A stretch of DNA of 37,170 nucleotides from Azolla pinnata (taxonomy: Eukaryota; Streptophyta; Polypodiopsida; Salviniales; Salviniaceae). The stretch lies in assembly GCA_037176905.1 (NCBI GenBank), contig JBBBWG010000682.1, positions 1 through 37,170 on the forward strand, in the 5' to 3' direction. The position numbers and the translations under genes are program-made. Shown here piece by piece: positions 11,962-21,682 of this stretch (position 1 is its first letter; each line of letters opens with the position of its first letter). The notes under the pieces are model-generated. The model saw nothing but the letters and a program-made list of their open reading frames with translations, was not told the origin of the DNA and searched no databases.

Positions 11962-14409
11962 ATTTTGTGACAGGTGACTCATTTTATTAGCAGGTTATAT
12001 CAATGGAGCATATCAAGTGTATTGAATTCAGCACCATTACACGTGATGCAACTGAATGAGAATTTTGCAGGTTATTTCAGAATAAGCTTGACATTTCTCC
12101 AACCAATGTCTTGGTCCTGACAAACAATTTGTTCAAGTTACTGGACATGACCAAATAGTGCCATTGATTGGTTGTGGCAGACCCACCTGTTCATTTTCAC
12201 ATGTTCGATTTGCATACCTTGGGTCAACACCCCAACGTGACTTCCTACACTCTGCAAGACCTGTTACAGAGTTTTTCTGCTCTTAAGCAGGTGAAGTTCA
12301 ATGCTCACTGATGGTCTATGCATTTGGTGTGCTTGCATATATTCCTTTTGTGTTGTGTTTTATTTGGACACCATAAGTCAAGGTGCTATTTGAACAGTGA
12401 GCTTCTATATCAGTACATTCAAGCATAGACAGAATGAAGCATGCAACATTGCAATCATATAGCATCTGTTGCAATCTTATTGTAAAGATTACATTGTAAC
12501 ATATTAACTAGGCTCTGATGGAAAATGAATGCAGACCTGAAGCACAGACAGATACTTCAATGCTGGTGGCTGTAGCATGTCATTTCCCCCGATATCTGTA
12601 TAGATGGATAATAGTGTTTCAAAACACGCATACCAATTGTACAATGACTTGCATTGATATCTAAAGATGCTGCACATAATTCTTTGGTTCTTTCTGATTG
12701 AAGTAGGTACTGTAGTATTGCTCTACATGCTACCAGCGAACCTACAATGCATATTCTTGGAAATACAGTTCCACTTGTATTTGCAGGAACATCAGGTGTG
12801 ATTATTTTCTGCTTGATTAATGTGTTGTATTGTTTATTAATTGTTGAAGCACATTGTCAATATCATGAATTCAAAATGAGCCTGTGCATTGTAGGATCTC
12901 TACATTTGACTCTAGTGTGATGGTCACTCATTGTGATATATACGTTCCTAGTTAGTAGAAGATAGTTAAAAGTAGTCTATTGATTTTTATTTCTACCGCG
13001 GTGTCATTTTAGTATTCAATGGCTCTTTAGTCCACTAAGAAAATCATCCAGCCCAGAGAGATTACTCTTATGTGTCCTACCAGGAACTTTAGGGCTAAAC
13101 AGACAGCTATTCTCAATGGAAATAGAAGAGACAAAAACCAGGTCATTTATCTGCAAAAGAATTTTAATCTCTTGATGTGTATGAACAAAGGCCCAAGGGG
13201 GTTAAATATTTTGCTTCTAAGATTCTGGACAGCTGCAAATATGGCTAGGCTACATAGCATTTAAACATTTCTGTAAACAGTCTGGCCCTGATCGTGCATC
13301 TAAAGTCAGAATGGGTTTTTTTGCTACCTTGTTTCTTTAATGAAATGTTCAATGCTGAATATATCCCTTTCATCAAATTTACTGTCATTCAATCTTGCAG
13401 AAAAATAGCTTGTCTTCTGTTTATTTTTGGCAAAGGCTCGCTTGTACCGTATGCAGCCCGATTATCAACCTGGAAACAGATAGATCCACTGGGAGACATC
13501 TCAGACCTGTAAATGAAGTGTACACAAAATAAGGATCATCCTATATACAGCGGAGCTTTACTAACAGCAACAAAGTATTTTCACATCCAACATTATTCTG
13601 TTTGTCCAGTCATTGGATCTCATTTTGCACCATGGAGCTGCGAATGCATCTTGGCTATGGAGCTGCATTTCCCAAACTCTACACCTTGTAAAGGGAAGTA
13701 TTCTCCTTGTGCCGATATATATTCTAATGAAGTGCTACTTCGACAATAAATTGTCGAGGTAAATACATTCTGAGAATTTTCCTACAGCTGGAGATGGCCT
13801 CACTTATACAATGGTGTGCTAATCCGTTGTAAGCCCTTCGTTTAATCTCATTTTAGCGATACACTAGATCTGTATAATTTCCTAATTACTCACGTTACTT
13901 GATCGACAAGTTAATTATGTTTGTAAGGGTCAAGAAGATCAGCAAAGCTTGACCAATATTGACTCCATGGATAAGGAATGAAGATAGAGACAAGCCCAGC
14001 TTAAGCTTGATTGACCATGATATGCAAAAATTGAAGTTCAACTTATACCAGCATGAAGAAAAGTCCTGCCCAATTTCGTGATTATTAGCAATTATGCCAT
14101 CATTGGTTATGTGATGTTGAGAGCGGCATGTGGAGAATCAATCCCAAAGCTCAAATTAAATTTACTCTGGAGACTAGCATTGCTCTCTCCTTTCTTATAT
14201 GCATATATAGATTTCCTTACATTTTGTTTTTAACTACCATGCTTTTCTTCCCATTGTCTTTGATTTCCCTAGCGTTTGATCCATGTTCTCGTGGGGTTCG
14301 AAGCCTAGAGTGATGAGGCTAGAAACATGGGTTTGAAGCTTGGATTATGACTCGATGCATCCTCATCTAATCCACATAAGAAAAAGGAAAAGAGGAGCCT
14401 CCTTAGCAA
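11962..14409. other. Intergenic region with unassigned protein-like fragments
   Basis: After the BAH-RRM stop I find no complete gene. Short stretches read like protein in different frames, for example near 12077-12160, 12137-12180, 12187-12292, 12536-12600, 12711-12800 and 13427-13512. Some are bounded by AG or GT dinucleotides. They do not join into one open frame with simple splice sites. They could be a decayed gene, an unannotated gene with splice sites I misjudged, or chance. I recognise no family. Confidence 0.35.
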
Positions 14410-14804
14410 ACACTTGTTTAGACCATGCTCCAAGCATCAAAGTATAATTAGGCTCTGAGACTTGTTCTGACTATGTTCCAAGCGTCAAGGTATAATCAGG
14501 CTCTGAGACATGTTCTGACTATTTTCCAAGCATCAAAGTAATCAGGCTCTGAGACTTGTTCTGACAATGTTCCGAGCATCAAAGATAATAGGTTGTGAGA
14601 CTTGTTCTGAGCATCAAAGTATAATAGGCTATGGGTCATGTTTCGGACTATAATCAGGCTCTGAGACTTGTTCTGCCTATGTTTCGAGCATCAAAGTATA
14701 ATCAAGCTCTTAAGACTTGTTCCGACCGTGTTTGGAGCGTCAAATTATAATCAAGCTCTTAGGCTTGTTTTGACTACGTTTCGAGCATCAAAGTAATCAA
14801 ACTA
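14410..14804. repeat. Minisatellite upstream of the PPR gene, unit about 45-66 bp
   Basis: About eight diverged copies of (A/G)GACTTGTTCTGACTATGTT, CCAAGCATCAAAGTATAAT and CAGGCTCTGA. The CTTGTT/ATGTTC word recurs near 14411, 14461, 14510, 14556, 14601, 14667, 14715 and 14763. Unit length varies through small deletions. It ends about 390 bp before the PPR ATG. Confidence 0.85.
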
Positions 14805-15015
14805 GAACCGCTGATTTTAAGCTTTGGATCTTGGGGAAGGGCCACGAAATTCGCCGTTTTTTTCCCCCCTGTATCAGAAGCTTAGTCTCTTCTTGACAAG
14901 GGTTTCAAAACCTTCCTTGTAGATCATATAATAATAATATATCAGGTCATCAAATCTTGAGAGGCTTTGTAAGAACAAATTCTTTGTCCAAAGGCAGTAG
15001 AAGAATTACTAAGTT

Positions 15016-15122
15016 GTGGGCGATTTGTTCTTGGTGGCCGATTTGTTCTTGGTGGGCGATTTCGTCTTCGTGGGCGATTTGTGCTTGGTGGGCGATTTCT
15101 TCTTCGTGGGCGATTTGTGCTT
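15016..15122. repeat. 18-bp tandem repeat in the PPR 5' leader
   Basis: Six consecutive copies of GTGGGCGATTTGTTCTTG with few changes, starting at 15016, 15034, 15052, 15070, 15088 and 15106. Since 18 is a multiple of three, both strands stay open across the array; I do not take this as coding. It lies 70-180 bp before the PPR start, in the likely leader or core promoter. Confidence 0.85.
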
Positions 15123-15147
15123 TCTTTGTCTTTCTCTGTATATTCCA

Positions 15148-15176
15148 ATGGCGCCATGAAAGCTGAGCTGAGCTGA
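15148..15176 (+). promoter_or_regulatory. Two overlapping minimal upstream ORFs before the PPR start
   Basis: ATG GCG CCA TGA (15148-15159) encodes MAP and stops. A second ATG at 15156 overlaps that stop and encodes MKAELS before TGA at 15174-15176. Both end 18 nt or more before the main ATG at 15194, so reinitiation is possible. Whether they are transcribed is unknown. Confidence 0.4.
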
Positions 15177-15193
15177 GCTAGGTCTGTGCCTGC

Positions 15194-17527
15194 ATGCTCT
15201 CTTCTCAGTCGCATCTGCTCCACCGCAAGCTCTTGAGAAGCATCTCCCCGGTCAGGAGGAGGCCCCTAGGAAGCCTCTCTCAGGTCATCGATCCTCAAGA
15301 ATTCCCTTCTCCAAAGCGCAGTTCCGACGACATTCCTTCGGCCTATTCATCTCTCCTCAAATCGTCGCGCTTGAATCTGTTGGCTGGGAATGCGGTCCAC
15401 CATCAGATCCTGCGGCATGGGCTCGAGCTTCTCCCGCCCATTTCAAGCCTCCTTGTTCTCATGTATGCCGATTGTGGAGCGGTGCACGATGCTTGTTCTT
15501 GTTTGGCCCTCCTTCCGCAACGCCAACAGAACGTGTTCACATGGAATTTCCTGTTCAGATCATGTGCTAAGCAGGGGCTGCTGCGCCTGGCTTTCCAGAT
15601 GTATGGGCGTATGCGATCGCGTGATGTTATGCCCAATAAGGTTACGATCCTTTGTATGCTTGAGGCATGCCGTGCGCATGCAACTTTCTCTGAAGCTCTC
15701 CATCTCCATTGCCTCATTGTTGATGCCCATTTTGATGCGGATCCTGTTGTGGGCACTTCGCTTCTCAGCCTCTATGCAAAAGTTGGGAGCTTGGCAGATG
15801 TATCCAATGTGTTTCATAAAATCTCTGAGAAGGATGTCGTCACATGGACCTCTGTCATTTCAGTCTATGTCCAATGTGGAGAGAGAAGGAGGGCTCTTCT
15901 ACTATTCCAGCAAATGCAAATCGAAGGTGTAGTTCCAGACAAAGTCACATATATCTCAGCTATAATGGCTTGTGATAACCCTCACGGATTATCTGGAGGA
16001 AGACACGTCCACTCACAAATTACAGAGAAGAGATTGGAATGTGATGTGGTCATAGGTTCAGCCTTAGTGAACATGTATGGGAAATGTGGTTGTCTGGTGG
16101 ATGCGGAGACAGTTTTCCGCCAAATTTGCCAAAGAAATGTTGTTACATGGAACTCATTAATCGGCGTGTACTCTCAGCAAGGTGAAGGAACTGATGCAAT
16201 TGCGTTGTTCAGGCAAATGGAAGCTGAAGGCCTGATTCCAAACAGAGAGACATATCTCAACATTCTTAGTGGATGCAGCACTAATGAAACCCTCATCGGG
16301 TATGCAATTGCGATACATGCTTGCGTCGGAGGCACTGAGATCGGCTGTGATATTGCCATTGAAAATGCGCTCATCAATATGTACGGAAAATGCGCTGCCC
16401 CAATTCATGCTCGGAGGGTGTTCGACCATATGATGGATCGGAATGTGATATCCTGGACCGCGATGATCGCGGTGCATGGGCAATATGGAGAGTTTCGAGA
16501 GGCCATATTCTTGTTTATTAAGATGCAATACGAAGGCGTTGAACCGAATGAGGTCACACTTGTAAGTTTAGTTGCTTCTTGCACCAACGTAAGCGAAGGA
16601 AGATGGTTACATTCACTTGCTGTTGAGAAGCAGCTTGACTCTAATGATCCCATTAAGAATGCTTTAGTCAATTTGTATGCGCAATTCGGGAGCATCGAAG
16701 ATGCCCAGGTTTCGTTTTATAGTTTGAGCGAACGAGATCCTATCTCCTGGTCAGGGATGATAACAGCTTTAGCCGAACATGGAAGGAAAAGCGAAGCTCT
16801 CCAGTACTATGTTCAAATGCAGAGGGAAGGAAAGAGACCTAACGAGGTTTCCTTTGTGAATATTCTGTGTGCATGTGCAACGCAAGCTGCGCTAGTCGAG
16901 GGTAGATTACTGCATGCTTGTATCATAGAAAATGGCATAGAAGGAAGCACTGAGGTGAGCAATGCTCTGATCAACTTATATGGAAAGTGCGGAAGCCTGA
17001 TGGATGCTTGGGGTGTATTTTCAGCTACAGGACAGCAGAGGGACATTGTGTCTTGGAACACAATATTGACTGTGTTTTCTCAGCATGGGCATGGGGAAGC
17101 AGCAATCGAGATGCTGGATCAAATGAGGGTCTCTGGAAGCATTCCAGACAAACTCACATTTGCTTCGGTTCTCTCCGCATGCAGCCATGCTGGCCTCGTT
17201 GAAGTGGCATTACAACTGTTCATTTTGGCCGAGGAAAACTGCACCGATTTGATATCCCAGGACCATTACGTATGCTTGATCGATCTTCTAGGAAGAGTCG
17301 GCCGTCTGGTTGAGGCATTGCATCTCGTCGCGTTGATGCCGATCCAACCGACGATCTTGTCACTTATGGCATTTCTTGCTGCTTGCCAGTATCATGCCCA
17401 AGTGGAGCTAGCAGAAGATGCATCTAAATGTTTGATAGAGCTGGATGAAGAGAATTCTGCTCCCTATGTTGTGCTCTCCAACATCTATGCTGCAACTGGT
17501 TGGAATGTGGGAAATGTAAACTTTTGA
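15194..17527 (+). CDS. PLS-class pentatricopeptide repeat protein, truncated E2, no DYW
   Basis: A single exon of 777 codons. Residues 1-40 are rich in Arg, Ser and Leu and lack acidic residues at the start, as in a mitochondrial or plastid presequence. P1-L1-S1 triplets fill about 80-715. P1 motifs start at 114, 215, 316, 418, 516 and 618, and S1 motifs near 184, 285, 387, 485 and 586. An S2-like motif (690-720) and an E1 motif (721-754) follow. The chain ends 23 residues into E2 (NIYAATGWNVGNVNF). Such proteins bind organelle RNA sequence-specifically, usually to guide C-to-U editing. Without a DYW deaminase this one would need a partner in trans. A GTAAAC word at the final codons could be a splice donor, but I found no downstream exon with the rest of E2/E+/DYW. 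Absence of introns is usual for the family. Confidence 0.93.
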   Translation: MLSSQSHLLHRKLLRSISPVRRRPLGSLSQVIDPQEFPSPKRSSDDIPSAYSSLLKSSRLNLLAGNAVHHQILRHGLELLPPISSLLVLMYADCGAVHDACSCLALLPQRQQNVFTWNFLFRSCAKQGLLRLAFQMYGRMRSRDVMPNKVTILCMLEACRAHATFSEALHLHCLIVDAHFDADPVVGTSLLSLYAKVGSLADVSNVFHKISEKDVVTWTSVISVYVQCGERRRALLLFQQMQIEGVVPDKVTYISAIMACDNPHGLSGGRHVHSQITEKRLECDVVIGSALVNMYGKCGCLVDAETVFRQICQRNVVTWNSLIGVYSQQGEGTDAIALFRQMEAEGLIPNRETYLNILSGCSTNETLIGYAIAIHACVGGTEIGCDIAIENALINMYGKCAAPIHARRVFDHMMDRNVISWTAMIAVHGQYGEFREAIFLFIKMQYEGVEPNEVTLVSLVASCTNVSEGRWLHSLAVEKQLDSNDPIKNALVNLYAQFGSIEDAQVSFYSLSERDPISWSGMITALAEHGRKSEALQYYVQMQREGKRPNEVSFVNILCACATQAALVEGRLLHACIIENGIEGSTEVSNALINLYGKCGSLMDAWGVFSATGQQRDIVSWNTILTVFSQHGHGEAAIEMLDQMRVSGSIPDKLTFASVLSACSHAGLVEVALQLFILAEENCTDLISQDHYVCLIDLLGRVGRLVEALHLVALMPIQPTILSLMAFLAACQYHAQVELAEDASKCLIELDEENSAPYVVLSNIYAATGWNVGNVNF

Positions 17528-18548
17528 TTTGATGTGGATATGTGCAAATTCCTTGGGCAAGCTAATCTGCTTGATGGGTGGGAAATGCATGCTCTTAAGC
17601 CATGTTATAAAGGACCAGCATTCTGTGTAAATCAACCAGCATTCTCTTCATTTTCCTCTCTTTAAGCCATATTGCTTCAGGGAAATGTGGGATGATAGTG
17701 CTGTTAGTTTGTCTCATCATAGCACGGCATTCTAAAAGCTTATTTGCATGTAATGAGAATTTACACGTTTCTCTATCTAAGACAATTAGCTTAACAAACT
17801 CTATTTTTTCACACTTTCTGATCAAACCTGCTCTAATGGGGCTAACATTGTGGTAGGTTTTAAGCTCCCCAAGTGATTGAACGATGCAAATATGAGGGCA
17901 AGGAAAAAGATTGCCAACTATGGAATTATACCTCAAGATTGAGTCTTCTTTTCTGGCAGGGGATGGTGATCTAGATAAGAAGTGAGTAGTTGATGACGTT
18001 ATGCTTTCAGAACATTGTGACTCGGCAGGCAAACACAGCATTTTTCATTGATATGCTGCCACTCGGCTTAGCTTGCATTGATATTTCACAGGTATCAAAC
18101 ACCTACAAATATTTGCTCGAGAATAAGACTCATGTAAAGAAGTGAAGAGAATCACAATTGCACAACAGAAGCTATCCATCAGCAGTGCCACGCATCTCTA
18201 ACAAATGGGGTATGAAAATGCAGATAAAAGACAAGTTCAATTTGACAGAAATGTGTTGCGCATTTCTCGAGTGTGTAATACCCATTTATATTCATAAGAG
18301 AGATCATTTAAGAAGTGTGTAGAGAATTGCAGTTGTGCTACAGAAGCAACATCTCTAATAGGACTGCCCTCTGGGTCAAGAAAATGCAGATAGAAAAAAG
18401 ACAGGTTCAAGTAGAAAGAAATGTGTTTCATATTTCTCTTGGAAAGTAATGATATGTGGGCATGTCGACTAGTCCGCAAAATTCGCAGAGATCAACTAAC
18501 AAGATCTGTACAGCTCAAAATGAACTTCCATGGTACCAACTGATATAC
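17528..18548. other. Convergent intergenic spacer (PPR and ELP6 3' ends)
   Basis: I see no gene. A 148-codon minus-strand open frame at 17595-18041 has no recognisable domain or regular composition, and I do not support it. A tandem duplication of about 172 bp occupies 18137-18440. Confidence 0.5.
18137..18440. repeat. Tandem duplication with period about 172 bp
   Basis: Copies starting near 18138 and 18310 share AGAAGTG, AGAGAATTGCA-like text, ACAGAAGC, AAATGCAGATA, AAAGACA(A/G)GTTCAA and AGAAATGTGTT. They differ by many substitutions and indels, so this duplication is older than the one in the arsenate reductase intron. Confidence 0.7.
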
Positions 18549-20209
18549 TTAAATTTGTTTCCCAGGGGCAAAGAAAAGAGCACCATTCTCCATGACCTTG
18601 TAGTGAAGTCCATAATGATCGAGGCAAGCACTTGGCATTCGATGTTCCACAGTCAGCTAGAATATAATGAGCATAAGGTTAGGAACTACATTTTTAATGT
18701 GCTTTTTTGGTCTTCCATTTGATGCAAGAATCAAATTTTCTTTTACCTGCCCATGCACATCACGATGTTGCCCAGTGGCCAGGGGCTCAACATTGATCAC
18801 GATGTCTGCCCACAGTTCAAGCTGCTCAACTATTGCCTTCTCATCTGCAGTTTCATATACATCTTCATGTACAATCAACAACAGAGAGCATACCTTGAAG
18901 CGAAACGAACATAAAAAACCAAGAATTAGATGTCTTTGTTGATTGCTTGCCACAATAGTGACTAAATCAGCAGTTGATTCTCTCCCCTTTACCAACTCTA
19001 ACCACAATGGCACAATTGATTGAGGGAGAAAACAATTTGCTTCTTCTTCTTCTTCTTCTTCTCCTTCTTCTTCTTCTAGTGAGTGAGTATAGGTATATAC
19101 TTGTGCATCTATCTACTGTACCTGATTACCGGATGCAAGAGTCCGGCAGTAATGGATAAAATCGAGAACATGCACTCTATTTCCCTCTGACAAGACTTCG
19201 AGTAACGAGATGTCGTCGATGATGATCCATGCTTGCCGTCCTTGTTCCTGCCTCAGGAGTGTTGAACAGCTTTGAAACAATGGTAAGAGCTTGTTCTTCG
19301 AAGATGGGGCATCTTCGATCCCCGACGTCTGGGGGGAATCAATAGTAGATGAGGACAGCAAGTCGATGAAGACTAAAGTGCCATTATCCTTATAAGCCTG
19401 CAAATTGCAACCCTGAGCCGAACAGATTTTCCATGTCAGAATTCGAAGGTCTCCTGATGGATGGATATGAGATATACAATTTCAAGAGAAGAACAGATGA
19501 AGAATCTCTTGGTCTGGTGGGTTACACCCATGGCAATGAACCTACTTTCTGCTAAGCAATCAATTCCCCGGCATAGAAGCCTTTCCTGCATGCCACTGCA
19601 GAACTTAGGAATTCACCCCCACGAGCCCTCTACCCACATTTGAAGCACTTGACATGCGCGCATCTCTCCCAGAAAAAAGGAAAACAAGGTTCTTGACATG
19701 TTTGAAGCAATCTCTTGAAGCGCTTGACATGCGCGCATCTCTCCCCAAAAACAAAAAACAGAGTTCTTGACATGTTTGAAGCGATCTCTTGAAGCGCTTG
19801 ACATGCGCGCATCTCTCCCCAGAAACAAAAAACAGAGTTCTTGACATGTTTGAAGCGATCTCTTGAAGCACTTGACATGCGCGCATCTCTCCCCAAAAAC
19901 AAAAAACAGAGTTCTTGACATGTTTGAAGCAATCTCTCCAGAGAGGAGCGGGGCTGCAGAAGAAAGGCGAGGGACGGGAAACGGTATCTGTACCTGTTTC
20001 CTCGCAATCCGATTGTAGTGGGAGAAGGGCTCTTTCAAGGCGAGGAAGATGAGGAGGGGCCGCCTGGCGGGCGGCGCATGCGAGGAGAGGAACCTGTCGT
20101 TGAGGAGGAGGTGATGAAGAAGGAAGGAAGCGGGAGAGGCGACGCAGTCTTTGATCAGCAGCAGCTGCGTCGAGGCGCCATGGATGGAGCTCAGAGCCTC
20201 CTCCAACAT
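18549..20209 (-). CDS. ELP6: Elongator complex subunit 6
   Basis: Four exons on the minus strand (20209-19994, 19412-19122, 18893-18747, 18656-18549) splice in phase 0 throughout to 253 aa, close to the Arabidopsis protein of about 260. Family words include LLLIKDCVASPASFLLH (17-33), LKEPFSHYNRIARK (58-71), GCNLQAY (73-79), IIIDDISLLEVL followed by HVLDFIHYCRTL, VHEDVYE, INVEPLATG and DVHGQLTV across the last junction. ELP6 forms the Elp4-Elp5-Elp6 RecA-like ring that helps Elongator modify wobble uridine 34 in tRNAs. Like other ELP6 proteins it shows no Walker A motif. ATG 20209 is the first in-frame ATG of the open frame; upstream lies only a Ser-coding TTC tract. Introns 1 and 2 carry a 75-bp array and a CTT tract. 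The gene converges on the PPR gene and looks intact. Confidence 0.9.
19038..19078. repeat. CTT/GAA microsatellite in ELP6 intron 2
   Basis: A nearly pure CTT run (plus strand) interrupted once by CTC, inside the intron between the second and third coding exons. On the transcribed sense it reads GAA. Confidence 0.9.
19642..19938. repeat. 75-bp tandem array in ELP6 intron 1
   Basis: Four copies start at 19642, 19717, 19791 and 19865 (periods 75, 74, 74). Each contains TTGACATGCGCGCATCTCTC, an A-rich CAAAAAACAGAGTTC run and TTGACATGTTTGAAGC. The copies are nearly identical, so the array is recent. It lies wholly within the intron, and the exon 1 frame reads on through it. Confidence 0.9.
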
Positions 20210-20215
20210 CACGAA

Positions 20216-20286
20216 ACGAAGAAGACGAAGAAGACGAGACGAAGAAGACGACGAAGACGAAGAAGAAGAAGAAGAAGAAGAAGAAA
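20216..20286. repeat. GAA/TTC tract immediately 5' of the ELP6 start codon
   Basis: GAAGAAGACGAAGAAGAC-type repeats end 7 bp from the ATG complement. On the ELP6 sense strand this is a pyrimidine-rich TTC/GTC leader. It keeps the upstream frame open as poly-Ser, but there is no ATG there. Confidence 0.85.
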
Positions 20287-20360
20287 GAACAAAAATCTTA
20301 CAGAACAAAAAATAATACAGTTTTTGGAATTCCCTGAAATACCCCCCAAACTGCTATCAT

Positions 20361-20625
20361 CTGTGGAGTTTTTAGGGTTTACTTTCTCTAGGAGTTTTTA
20401 GGGTTTACTTTCTCTATGGAGTTTTAGGGTTTACTTTCTCTGTGGAGTTTTTAGGGTTTACTTTCTCTGTGGAGTTTTTAGGGTTTACTTTCTCTATGGA
20501 GTTTTTAGGGTTTACTTTCTCTATGGAGTTTTTAGGGTTTACTTTCTCTGTGGAGTTTTTAGGGTTTACTTTCTCTGTGGAGTTTTTAGGGTTTACTTTC
20601 TCTGTGGAGTTTTTAGGGTTTATGG
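20361..20625. repeat. 27-bp telo-box array upstream of ELP6
   Basis: Ten consecutive units of about 27 bp, each (G/A)TGGAG followed by TTTTTAGGGTTTAC and TTTCTCT, every one holding one plant telomere-type TTTAGGG. On the ELP6 sense strand each reads GTAAACCCTAAAAA, a perfect telo-box (AAACCCTAA). The array lies about 155-415 bp upstream of the ELP6 ATG. The spacing excludes true telomeric DNA. Nine-residue protein repeats on both strands arise only because 27 is a multiple of three. Confidence 0.9.
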
Positions 20626-21682
20626 ATTGCGCTGGAAAATTGATACAGAAAGGTCTATGAAGGGATTTCTTCTCTGACATGCGAAATTCGATTGTTTTCT
20701 AAGAGAGTTTTGTGACGTGGGAAATCCGATCGTTGTTAAAGGAGGTATTTTTACGGGGGGGGCAAGAGCGTTTCGGCACAAGAAAGCCCCCAACGTTTCG
20801 CCATGGAGTTTTTAGGGTTTACTGAGTTCTAGGGTTTATGTATGGATTGCGCTGGAAAATAATGCAACAGGGCTTCTGAAGGGATTCCTTTTCGATCGTT
20901 TTTTAAGAGAGTTTTCTGACGTGCGAAATCCGATCGTTTTTAAGGGAGGCATTTTTACGAGGGGGGGTGCAACAGTTTTTCGGCACAAGAAAACCGCCCA
21001 ACCTTTCTCTATGGAGTTTTTAGGGTTTACTTCTCTATGGAGTTTTAGGGTTTATGGATTGCACTGGAAAATAGTACAACAAGGCTTGTGAAGGGATTTC
21101 TTTTCTGACATGCAAGATTCGATTGTTTTTTAAGAGAGCTTTCTGACGTGGGAAATCTGATCGTTTTTAAGGGAGGTATTTTTATGGGGCGGGGAAGAGT
21201 TTTTCGGCACAAGAAAACCCCCCAACCTTTCCCTGTGGAGTTTTAGGGAGTTTTAGGGTTAATGGATTGCTCTGGAAATTAACACATAAAGGTTTGTGAA
21301 GGGATTTCTTTTCGGATATGCGAAATTCGATCGTTTTTTAAGAGAGTTTTCTGATGTGGGAAATCCGATCGCTTTTAATGCGGAAGAGTTTTTCGGCGCA
21401 GAAAACCCAGAACCTTTCTTTTTAGGGTTTTATGGATTGGACAAGAAATACTAAGGTCTTTGAAGGGATTTTTCTCGCATATGGGAAATTCGATTGTTTT
21501 TAAGGGAGTGTTTGCGACGCAGGAGATCTGATCGTTTTTGGAGTTTTTTGATGCAAGAAATCCGATCGTTTTTAAAGACAAGGGCGATTTTTGTGACAAG
21601 AAATTCGATCATTTGTAAGGGAGTTTTCTCGACACGAGAAATCTGATCGTTTCTTACGGTCAATATGTTACGAAAAAATGTT
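20626..21682. repeat. Higher-order repeat of about 170-230 bp containing telo-box units
   Basis: Copies begin with ATGGATTGC(G/A/T)CTGGAAA near 20621, 20837, 21054 and 21262, with a decayed copy near 21432. Each continues with GAAGGGATTTCTT, GAAATTCGATTGTTTT, TAAGAGAGTTTTCTGACGTG, GGAAATCCGATCGTTTTTAA, a G-rich stretch and TTCGGCACAAGAAA, then one or two telo-box units. From 21480 on, only the CGATCGTTTTT-type sub-repeats remain. The divergence is moderate. Confidence 0.85.

Noticed and set aside
17595-18041. 148-codon minus-strand open frame between PPR and ELP6
   Set aside because: No recognisable family, irregular composition, and it lies in a convergent 3' spacer.
17513-18680. Missing PPR C-terminus (E2/E+/DYW) in a downstream exon
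   Set aside because: I followed frames after each GT/AG-like acceptor starting with Val (near 17857, 18093, 18402 and 18679). None gives the expected SWIEV, HP or DYW words before a stop.
20210-20308. Poly-Ser N-terminal extension of ELP6
   Set aside because: The frame is open but has no ATG upstream of 20209; the apparent start is TTG. Family members lack such an extension.
20414-20680. Nine-residue protein repeats on both strands across 20414-20680
   Set aside because: The DNA period is 27 bp, so all frames without a stop in one unit stay open. The repeat is explained by the telo-box array, with no start context or domain.
20361-21480. True telomere or telomere fusion
   Set aside because: TTTAGGG never occurs as back-to-back heptamers. 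It appears once per 27-bp unit, flanked by genes on both sides.
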